From contig NZ_CP034450.1 in NCBI RefSeq assembly GCF_003952505.1, forward strand, positions 1,860,001 to 1,924,000: a DNA stretch of 64,000 nucleotides, read 5' to 3'. This DNA is from Mesorhizobium sp. M4B.F.Ca.ET.058.02.1.1. Its GTDB lineage: Bacteria > Pseudomonadota > Alphaproteobacteria > Rhizobiales > Rhizobiaceae. Under the pieces are notes generated by a model. The model saw nothing but the letters and a program-made list of their open reading frames with translations, was not told the origin of the DNA and searched no databases. Both the position numbers and the translations under genes were made by a program. Shown piece after piece: positions 59,091-64,000 of this stretch; positions within the stretch are counted from its first letter, which is position 1, and each line of letters begins with the position of its first letter.

Positions 59091-59579
59091 ATGAGCAATT
59101 TCAACATCGGCCTCAGTGCCGACAACAAGACGGTCTACGTCACCCGCGGCGGTGATGCTCTGCCCGGCGGCGCAACCAATGTGCTGACCGATTTCGTGCA
59201 TGACGACACTGCCGACGTCGTCGACGCCAACCCGGAGAACCACGTCCTCTTCCATCACGTCCAGGAAGCCCTCTACCATGCGGGAATCCTCGACATGCAG
59301 TCGGTCTCGATCGTCGTCAGCGGCGCTCTTGCGGCCGAGTATCTGTCGGCTGCGGCCGTCACTGTCGCCGATCCGGGCACCGTTCCCATCGTGATCAAAT
59401 ACCAGCCGGCCAACGTCAATGCCGCCAACGCCGACTTCAACTTCGTCTCGGCCAATCCGGCTGTCGCCACGGTCAGTGCTGCCGGCGTCGTTACCGGTGT
59501 CGCCAATGGCTCGACCACGGTCACGGCGACCGAGAAGGGTGGCACCAAATCGGTGGTCGTTGCCGTCACCATCACTTAA
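59091..59579 (+). CDS. Ig-like (Big_2) domain protein
   Basis: A 162-residue protein. The first ~85 residues are a separate N-terminal domain (MSNFNIGLSADNKTVYVTRG, HVQEALYHAGILDMQSVSIV). The second half is a bacterial Ig-like group 2 fold: FNFVSANPAVATVSAAGVVT, GVANGSTTVTATEKGG. Such domains usually decorate capsids or tails, yet this gene lies among middle genes far from the structural block. GGAAAAGATAGAC precedes the ATG. Surface or decoration protein is inferred. Confidence 0.8.
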   Translation: MSNFNIGLSADNKTVYVTRGGDALPGGATNVLTDFVHDDTADVVDANPENHVLFHHVQEALYHAGILDMQSVSIVVSGALAAEYLSAAAVTVADPGTVPIVIKYQPANVNAANADFNFVSANPAVATVSAAGVVTGVANGSTTVTATEKGGTKSVVVAVTIT

Positions 59580-59589
59580 CCAGAAAATC

Positions 59590-59607
59590 CCCACATTATA
59601 ATGTGGG
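59590..59607. repeat. CCCACA-N6-TGTGGG hairpin, copy 3 of 3
   Basis: Perfect 18-nt palindrome with loop TTATAA; the stem equals copies 1 and 2. Confidence 0.65.
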
Positions 59608-59626
59608 TAGATTATCAGTTATCCAC

Positions 59627-59661
59627 AGCCTCCATTTCTTTTTGAAATGGGGGCTTTTTTT
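59627..59661 (+). terminator. Strong terminator
   Basis: 12-bp stem with one G-T pair (59627-59638 with 59644-59655), then TTTTTT. Confidence 0.9.
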
Positions 59662-59705
59662 CTGGGCTGGGGAAAGATAATAAGCATCACGGAACATTTC
59701 AAAAT

Positions 59706-60341
59706 ATGTCGGAAACAATGACCTACATGACCGATACCCAAAGGGTGGAGCTCTCGCTCCCTGTTCACATCATGCTGAGCGTGCTCGTCTCTGGCGCCAA
59801 CTGCGCCGAACCAGCAGGCAGACCGACAGACATCAGTCCGGCCGGCGTCGAGAACTGGAAGGCCCAGTGGCACCAGTTCAACGAGCGCCTGGGCAAGGAC
59901 CCGATCTTCCAGAAGTCCTATCAGACTTTCAGGAAAACCCGGGAGTTGCTCGTCGCTGCCTGCTCTGAAGCGCTCGCCGGCGTCTATCCGGAGAAGAAGG
60001 AAATGTCGCTTCTCCGGCGCATCGAGCGCATCCATACCGAGATCGTCGAGCCTTACGTCAAGGCCGACAATCCCGATCCGCGGAAGATAGGCATCATTGC
60101 CTTCTACCTGCTCCAGCACCTGGTCGAGACCCGGACGATCATCGTCCCCGAGGACAGCTCCTTCGGCAAGGCTCTCGAGTTCATGCTGCCGGCGCTCTCC
60201 CCATGGGAGGGATCCACCGAGCAGGAGATCCAGGACTACGAAGCGCTGAACAGGTCGGCACAGAAGCAGGTCCGCAAGATCCTCCTCCATCTGCAGCAAG
60301 AAGGGTATTATAAATATATCCCTATACCATTAGCTGCATAA
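59706..60341 (+). CDS. Middle protein of unknown function, 211 aa
   Basis: A helical protein with MSETMTYMTDTQRVELSLPV, VENWKAQWHQFNERLGKDPI and a long helical core. No catalytic motif. The protein ends at 60341, just before an AT-rich gap with GATAATC/GATTATC elements. It is the last gene before the foreign-looking region. A role with RNAPII, as N4 gp1/gp2 have, is possible but unsupported by motifs. Confidence 0.66.
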   Translation: MSETMTYMTDTQRVELSLPVHIMLSVLVSGANCAEPAGRPTDISPAGVENWKAQWHQFNERLGKDPIFQKSYQTFRKTRELLVAACSEALAGVYPEKKEMSLLRRIERIHTEIVEPYVKADNPDPRKIGIIAFYLLQHLVETRTIIVPEDSSFGKALEFMLPALSPWEGSTEQEIQDYEALNRSAQKQVRKILLHLQQEGYYKYIPIPLAA

Positions 60342-60373
60342 TATTATCTTGATAATCTGAAAGGGATTATCTG

Positions 60374-61204
60374 ATGGACATCCAGACCCTCATCGACAAG
60401 ACGGCTGCCGGCAACCGGGAGACATACGAGCTGACGAAGGAAAACTTCGAGGCTCTACTCGCCCGGGCCGTCGAGCTGCAGAACCAGCTGAAGCAGACCC
60501 CCACCCCCGCTGTCGCCATCCCAGAGACAACACGCGATCTGGAGGCGGCTGGCCTAGAGGCCGCCTGCAAAGCGATGTGCAAGCCATCTGGCCTCTCTGC
60601 GTGGCAGAACAACATGCCATACGCCGAAGCCGCCATCCGCGCCTATCTCGCCTCCTCCTCGGCAGCACCATCAGGAGAGGCGGAGCCGGTGGGCGAAACG
60701 GCAGACCTGATCGAGCGGCTGCAAGACTGGATGCGCGAGCCGGACTTTTCCGACGAGTTCAGCGTTGAAGATATCACCGACTGGATAAACCGCCGGCCGA
60801 CACACATTGCGCCGAAGTTGGCCGCTCGCCTCACCGCCATGCAGGCGGAAGTGGAAGCGTGCCAGCGCAAGTCAGAGGCATATCTGAAAAGCGGAAACCT
60901 CGCCATCGATGACGTTGCTCGGCTGCAGGCAGAACTGGACGCGGCGAAGGCGGTGATAGCCAATCTGCGGATGATCGTGGACGTCTACTCAGAGGCCAGA
61001 GACGCCCGCGCCGAAGCCCTCACCGCTGCTACCGCAGTAGCGGTGCCGGGGATGGTGCTGGTGCCGAGAGAGCCGACACTGGAAATGTACAATGCGGCCT
61101 ACTCTTGGTTCGGCTCAAGCCGTTTCAATTTCGGCGAAATGTACCGAGCCGCCCTCGCCGCATCCCCCTCCGCACAGACAGATGGAGGGCGGGATGGCCG
61201 GTGA
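60374..61204 (+). CDS. Prophage-type protein of unknown function, 276 aa
   Basis: A mosaic protein: helical start MDIQTLIDKTAAGNRETYEL, an Ala/Cys segment LEAAGLEAACKAMCKPSGLS, a coiled coil (MQAEVEACQRKSEAYLKS and RLQAELDAAKAVIANL) and a C-terminal module VLVPREPTLEMYNAAYSWFG typical of Rhizobiales prophage small proteins. The tail AALAASPSAQTDGG is also typical of such modules. GC and codon use differ from the phage core. AAGGGATTATCTG precedes the ATG. The gene ends 4 bp from the oppositely oriented regulator. Function unknown; likely acquired. Confidence 0.7.
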   Translation: MDIQTLIDKTAAGNRETYELTKENFEALLARAVELQNQLKQTPTPAVAIPETTRDLEAAGLEAACKAMCKPSGLSAWQNNMPYAEAAIRAYLASSSAAPSGEAEPVGETADLIERLQDWMREPDFSDEFSVEDITDWINRRPTHIAPKLAARLTAMQAEVEACQRKSEAYLKSGNLAIDDVARLQAELDAAKAVIANLRMIVDVYSEARDARAEALTAATAVAVPGMVLVPREPTLEMYNAAYSWFGSSRFNFGEMYRAALAASPSAQTDGGRDGR

Positions 61205-61207
61205 GCG

Positions 61208-61408
61208 CTATTCTTTGATGATGCGCTGCCTGCGCTTGATCTCGCGTTCGATAGCCTCGCGGATCATATCCAGGCGCGGCTCATCCTTTGCCAGAACGGC
61301 ATCGATCCTCGCCGTCATGCCCTCGGCAAGTGGCAAGCGGAGTTGCTCTGTCCATTCTTTCTTTCGTCCCACACGGCGCTGGATATCGTGTTCCTGAATT
61401 TGTAGCAA
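61208..61408 (-). CDS. Ribbon-helix-helix-like regulator
   Basis: A 66-residue protein on the minus strand with a ribbon-helix-helix pattern: RKKEWTEQLRLPLAEGMTAR forms the strand and first helix, IDAVLAKDEPRLDMIREAIE the turn and second helix. The ATG at 61447 lies upstream of the likely -10 box (61438-61443), so I prefer TTG 61408, which has AAGG at 6 bases. A divergent gene and a perfect 12-bp inverted repeat lie just upstream. It could act as the repressor of that region, near the integrase gene; not proven. Confidence 0.62.
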   Translation of the reverse strand: MLQIQEHDIQRRVGRKKEWTEQLRLPLAEGMTARIDAVLAKDEPRLDMIREAIEREIKRRQRIIKE

Positions 61409-61437
61409 GTCGCACCTTTTTCGTGTACACGCTATTG

Positions 61438-61466
61438 CATATATCATGTACCTGATATAAATTCAA
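61438..61466 (-). promoter_or_regulatory. Predicted sigma-70-type promoter for the regulator
   Basis: On the minus strand TTGAAT (61466-61461), 17-bp spacer, TATATG (61443-61438). Overlaps the inverted repeat, so the regulator could control itself. Confidence 0.6.
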
Positions 61467-61477
61467 TCAGGTACATG
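61445..61477. promoter_or_regulatory. 12-bp perfect inverted repeat, probable operator
   Basis: CATGTACCTGAT (61445-61456), 9-bp spacer, ATCAGGTACATG (61466-61477). Lies between the divergent regulator and the gene at 61496. A weaker rightward TTGCAT / TATAAA pair (61435 and 61456) also overlaps it. Confidence 0.72.
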
Positions 61478-61495
61478 AAACGGAGACCGATAGAA

Positions 61496-61804
61496 ATGGC
61501 AACGGATATGGTGGACCGAATTTTGGGGCCTCGCACGGTAGCCTCCGCCATGGAGGGAATTCGCAATTGGGATCGCCGCGCGGGTTCGATGCCTCTCCTT
61601 TCCGAGCAGCTTTCCTTGATGAAGGACGGGGCTCAAACGTGGTCTACAACGCATTCTTGGCCCGCCGTCAGAGACGCGATGACTAGGCTTGGCCTTGTGC
61701 TGGCACTGGAGCCGCTGCGCGATGACGGCTTCATTTTTCCGAGAACCGAGATCACCGAACTTGGCCGCGAGGTTCGCGCCGAACTCACTGGAGGGCGGGG
61801 ATGA
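61496..61804 (+). CDS. Hypothetical protein divergent from regulator, 102 aa
   Basis: MATDMVDRILGPRTVASAME, RNWDRRAGSMPLLSEQLSLM: helical, mixed charge. ATG 61496 has CGGAGA at 9 bases; ATG 61475 lies inside the operator arm and lacks a site. No family. Its position opposite the regulator is that of a gene under direct control. Could be a lysogeny-related protein. A short 41-codon frame at 61801-61926 follows with an ATGA overlap but does not look coding-like. Confidence 0.6.
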   Translation: MATDMVDRILGPRTVASAMEGIRNWDRRAGSMPLLSEQLSLMKDGAQTWSTTHSWPAVRDAMTRLGLVLALEPLRDDGFIFPRTEITELGREVRAELTGGRG

Positions 61805-61846
61805 GCGCGCCTCTGAAAATGTCCCGCGAAGAGATGGAGAGTGGGG

Positions 61847-62035
61847 ATGAATCGCGAAATTCTCATCATTGTCCGCGATATCCTGCAGGCAGGGAAATGT
61901 GCCGTTTCAAAGGAAAGCAGCGATGAATATGTCGCCGCTGCCGCCTTCGTTTTTGATGAGGGACTGTTCTTCTTCCGCGATGAAGCGCTGAAAATTGTTG
62001 AGGCAGAACTCGCGGAGCCCTCCAATGCCCTCTAA
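61847..62035 (+). CDS. Hypothetical protein, 62 aa
   Basis: MNREILIIVRDILQAGKCAV, SSDEYVAAAAFVFDEGLFFF: alpha/beta. GGAGAGTGGGG precedes ATG 61847. Overlaps the next gene by 11 bp. Unknown. Confidence 0.58.
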   Translation: MNREILIIVRDILQAGKCAVSKESSDEYVAAAAFVFDEGLFFFRDEALKIVEAELAEPSNAL

Positions 62036-62363
62036 CCCCGGCCAGGAGCGGGCCATGCCCGATGTAGAGCGAATTGCGGCCGAGTTGCGGGCGATCATCG
62101 ACCACGACGCATCACTTGGTTTGAAGCCGCCGCTGCACGCCGAAATCCGCGCTCTTCTAGACGAACTGGCACGTCAAGGCGAGGCGTTGAAGCTGGCGAG
62201 GGAGGCGCTGGACGCAATGGTTCACGCCGTGTGCGGTGAATCTGGCTTTGCGAATGCTGTCCGAGTGAACAGCGGTTTTGCTTATCCGTGGCCAGCGCTG
62301 GATGAGGCGGAGGCTTTGGCAATAGAAGTGATCATGGAGAAGACCGATGAAAAATACCGTTAA
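62025..62363 (+). CDS. Hypothetical protein, 112 aa
   Basis: MPSNPGQERAMPDVERIAAE, then a helical stretch EIRALLDELARQGEALKLAR and a C-terminal ALDEAEALAIEVI. Overlaps the following gene by 17 bp. No family. Acquired-type gene. Confidence 0.58.
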   Translation: MPSNPGQERAMPDVERIAAELRAIIDHDASLGLKPPLHAEIRALLDELARQGEALKLAREALDAMVHAVCGESGFANAVRVNSGFAYPWPALDEAEALAIEVIMEKTDEKYR

Positions 62364-62757
62364 GTTCGACGCCGTTCTCGACATGAACGACCCGCAGTTT
62401 GCGGAGAAGCTTCGCGCGGCCATTGGCGCCGAACCGGGCGAGCCCATCGAAGTCAGAACGCCTCAGTTTGACCGAACGGACGGGCTGACAGTTCCGAAGC
62501 CTATCATGGACTTCGCCAAGCTGCCCGCTCTTTTTGAGGAAACCCTCAAACAGATCGGTTGTCAGAAATGGGACGAGCCCGACAAGGAAGGCAACGTTCT
62601 CTGGCTCTACCCGGCCGAATGGTACGACCACATTCCAGAAGGCCACGTCATGCGCTGCATCGACGGGCATGACTATCCGTTCAGGCATGGCGAGACTGAC
62701 AACGACATGCGCTTCGGCGCTCTCGCTTACGGTTTCCTGAGAAAGGCAGCGCCATGA
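62347..62757 (+). CDS. Hypothetical protein, 136 aa
   Basis: MKNTVKFDAVLDMNDPQFAE, LKQIGCQKWDEPDKEGNVLW, HVMRCIDGHDYPFRHGETDN. Contains LYPAEWYDHIPEGH, a pattern also seen in small phage/plasmid proteins. Its stop overlaps the next tiny ORF (ATGA). Unknown function. Confidence 0.65.
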   Translation: MKNTVKFDAVLDMNDPQFAEKLRAAIGAEPGEPIEVRTPQFDRTDGLTVPKPIMDFAKLPALFEETLKQIGCQKWDEPDKEGNVLWLYPAEWYDHIPEGHVMRCIDGHDYPFRHGETDNDMRFGALAYGFLRKAAP

Positions 62758-62807
62758 CCGTCACCCGCGCCGCCCGCGCCTTCCTCTCTACACTGGAGGG
62801 GAAGTAA
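62754..62807 (+). CDS. Tiny ORF, 17 aa
   Basis: MTVTRAARAFLSTLEGK, coupled on both sides (ATGA, TAATG). A GGAGG-like TGGAGGGG near its end serves the next gene. May be a leader or translation-coupling ORF rather than a functional protein. Confidence 0.35.
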   Translation: MTVTRAARAFLSTLEGK

Positions 62808-62980
62808 TGGTCACCCGCCCGACCCAGAAGATGGTCGATGAAGCCACCCTGGCGCTGTTCAACCACAACAGCGACCAGGCGCTTCAGTCATCCATCGAGC
62901 TGCAACTGGTTACCCGGCCAACCAAGGAGGTTGTCAAGAACCTCCGGGCATGGGCCGATTATCTGGAGGAGCGATCGTGA
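62807..62980 (+). CDS. Small helical protein, 57 aa
   Basis: MVTRPTQKMVDEATLALFNH, then NSDQALQSSIELQLVTRPTK and a helical, basic end. GGAGGGGAAGTA precedes the ATG. Stop overlaps the next GTG (GTGA). Unknown. Confidence 0.55.
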   Translation: MVTRPTQKMVDEATLALFNHNSDQALQSSIELQLVTRPTKEVVKNLRAWADYLEERS

Positions 62981-63207
62981 CCCGATCGCTCGCCATCTCT
63001 CAGCGCCAGGTGCAATCCCTGATTCGGGCAGCCGAAGCAGAGAAAGCCATCGTGGAAGTCAAGGTCGGAAATGCAATTTACCGACTTATCCCCAAATCTC
63101 GGGCAGATGAATCGAAAGACGCTCTTGACGAGGACTCTTCGCCGGCGGCCTTTAAGACCTTCGAGGAATATCAGGCCTGGAGGGATAGCCGTGCTGGTAA
63201 AGATTAA
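62977..63207 (+). CDS. Small protein before integrase, possible excisionase-type, 76 aa
   Basis: GTG 62977 overlaps the upstream stop. VTRSLAISQRQVQSLIRAAE, IVEVKVGNAIYRLIPKSRAD: a short helix-turn-helix-like unit followed by a beta strand, then an acidic tail. Such small basic proteins often precede integrases as excision or direction factors, but the sequence does not match a known one. Overlaps the integrase by 17 bp. Confidence 0.55.
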   Translation: MTRSLAISQRQVQSLIRAAEAEKAIVEVKVGNAIYRLIPKSRADESKDALDEDSSPAAFKTFEEYQAWRDSRAGKD

Positions 63208-64000
63208 GGGCATCCACAAAGTCAAGATGACGCTCGCCGACGGATCCAAGGAGACCTACTACTACGCCTGGCGTGGCGGACCCAGGATGAAGGAGAAGCC
63301 GCATACCGAAGCTTTCTCCCGGGAGCATGCCCGTCTCAGGGAGAAGGCCGCCGAGACGGTCAAGGTGATCCTCACCCTGGATCATCTGATCGAGCACTTC
63401 ACCGGGCCGGAGCATCAGCGCAATCCCGACTTCCTGGTTCTCGCCGAGAGCACCAGGGTCGATCATCTCTATGCCTACAAGCTGGTTCGAAAGCACTGGC
63501 CGGAATGTCCCCTCGCCTTCACCCAGGCGAAGGGATTCAAGGGCGATATTCGCAAGTGGCATCGCTCCATGCGAGCCAATCCACGCAAGGCCGACAAGGC
63601 ACTGTTCTCGCTGTCCAAGGCGTTCTCCTACGCCATCGAGACCGAGTATCAGGGCATCGAGAAGAACCCATGCACCGGCATCAACCGGCTCTACGAGGGA
63701 TCCAGAAAGGAATTCCTCTGGACCCAGGAGCAGATAGAACTGGCTCGCGCAAAGCTTGAGCCGCATCTGCTGCTGCCTTTCGAGATCGCTCTCGCCACCG
63801 GCCAGCGCCAGGGTGACATCCTCGCCATGAGCTGGAAGCAGTGGGACGGCAAATACCTGCAGTTCGCCCAGTCGAAGACGGGCAAGAAGCTCAAGGTGCT
63901 GGCCAACACCCGCATCAAGACCATGCTCGACACCCTGCTGCCGGCCAACAAGGACAAGCTGCGGATCTGCCTCAACTCCCGCGGCCGTCCGTGGACCAAG
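63191..64000 (+). CDS. int: Tyrosine recombinase (integrase), cut by right edge
   Basis: Open to the end of the window (270 codons). GTG 63191 with GGAGGG at 7 bases. The N-terminal part KIKGIHKVKMTLADGSKETY with YYAWRGGPRMKEKPH matches arm-type binding domains. A SAM-like core-binding region (TLDHLIEHF through KAFSYAIETEYQGIEKNP) follows. The catalytic domain begins FLWTQEQIELARAKLEPHLL, then the first catalytic Arg in FEIALATGQRQGDILAMSW. The HxxR and Tyr motifs lie outside. It would integrate phage DNA into the host chromosome, rare among N4-like phages. No attachment site is seen inside the window. Confidence 0.93.
   Translation, partial: MLVKIKGIHKVKMTLADGSKETYYYAWRGGPRMKEKPHTEAFSREHARLREKAAETVKVILTLDHLIEHFTGPEHQRNPDFLVLAESTRVDHLYAYKLVRKHWPECPLAFTQAKGFKGDIRKWHRSMRANPRKADKALFSLSKAFSYAIETEYQGIEKNPCTGINRLYEGSRKEFLWTQEQIELARAKLEPHLLLPFEIALATGQRQGDILAMSWKQWDGKYLQFAQSKTGKKLKVLANTRIKTMLDTLLPANKDKLRICLNSRGRPWTK

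Noticed and set aside
61409..61447. ATG 61447 as start of the regulator
   Set aside because: It lies upstream of the predicted -10 box and inside the operator arm, with no ribosome site; TTG 61408 fits better.
61801..61926. 41-codon frame overlapping the upstream stop
   Set aside because: The Ser/His/Arg/Cys-rich translation is not protein-like and it overlaps a better frame at 61847.

Overview
This window is most of the genome of an N4-like podovirus (Schitoviridae type), probably infecting a GC-rich alphaproteobacterium such as a member of the Rhizobiales. The family call rests on a set of hallmark proteins. These are a 3505-residue virion RNA polymerase with polymerase motifs where N4 gp50 has them, a second T7-like RNA polymerase split over two genes (N4 RNAPII p4/p7 type), an N4-gp56-type major capsid protein, an N4-gp59-size portal, an N4 gp49/Sf6 gene 66 domain protein, and an N4-type replication block. 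The host is inferred from composition and alphaproteobacterial-phage protein features, not demonstrated.

Layout. Positions 1-10.4 kb (plus strand) hold replication and recombination genes: family A DNA polymerase (cut by the left edge), dATP/dGTP diphosphohydrolase-like protein, Cas4/RecB-like nuclease, helicase-primase, an HNH homing endonuclease, a Sak4-like ATPase, a single-strand binding protein and a RuvC-like resolvase. Positions 10.4-46.4 kb (minus strand) hold the late block: virion RNA polymerase, ejection proteins, capsid, scaffold-like protein, portal, a membrane-anchored phosphoesterase, a very compact lysis cassette (holin, SAR endolysin, overlapping spanins), two tail fibre/spike genes, an adaptor-like protein, the large terminase and a gp49-like protein. 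One tiny plus-strand gene sits inside it. Positions 46.4-60.3 kb (plus strand) are the early/middle region: many small genes, three gene-poor stretches (47.1-47.7, 48.06-48.43 and 50.34-50.81 kb) with hairpins, a group of NAD/ADP-ribose-type proteins (NADAR, SLOG-like, A1S_2505-like, DUF4326), and the two RNAPII genes separated by a homing endonuclease and five small genes. Positions 60.3-64 kb look foreign: small prophage-type genes, a ribbon-helix-helix regulator facing a divergent gene across a perfect 12-bp inverted repeat, and a tyrosine recombinase cut by the right edge.

How it would work. In N4 the virion polymerase enters with the DNA and transcribes early genes from hairpin promoters, RNAPII then makes the middle (replication) genes, and host RNA polymerase helped by the phage SSB makes late genes. 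The parts for this scheme are all here, including five small hairpins with 3-nt loops in the early region that are candidate virion-polymerase promoters. The integrase plus repressor-like module is unusual because N4-like phages are generally treated as strictly virulent.

The most notable observations are the possible lysogeny module, the candidate hairpin promoters, a homing-endonuclease insertion that displaced the 3' end of an RNA polymerase gene, the NAD/ADP-ribose gene group, and four genes that need a one-base frame change at a homopolymer (resolvase, adaptor, terminase, a small late gene). The frame changes are more likely sequence errors than programmed frameshifts, but this cannot be settled from sequence alone.
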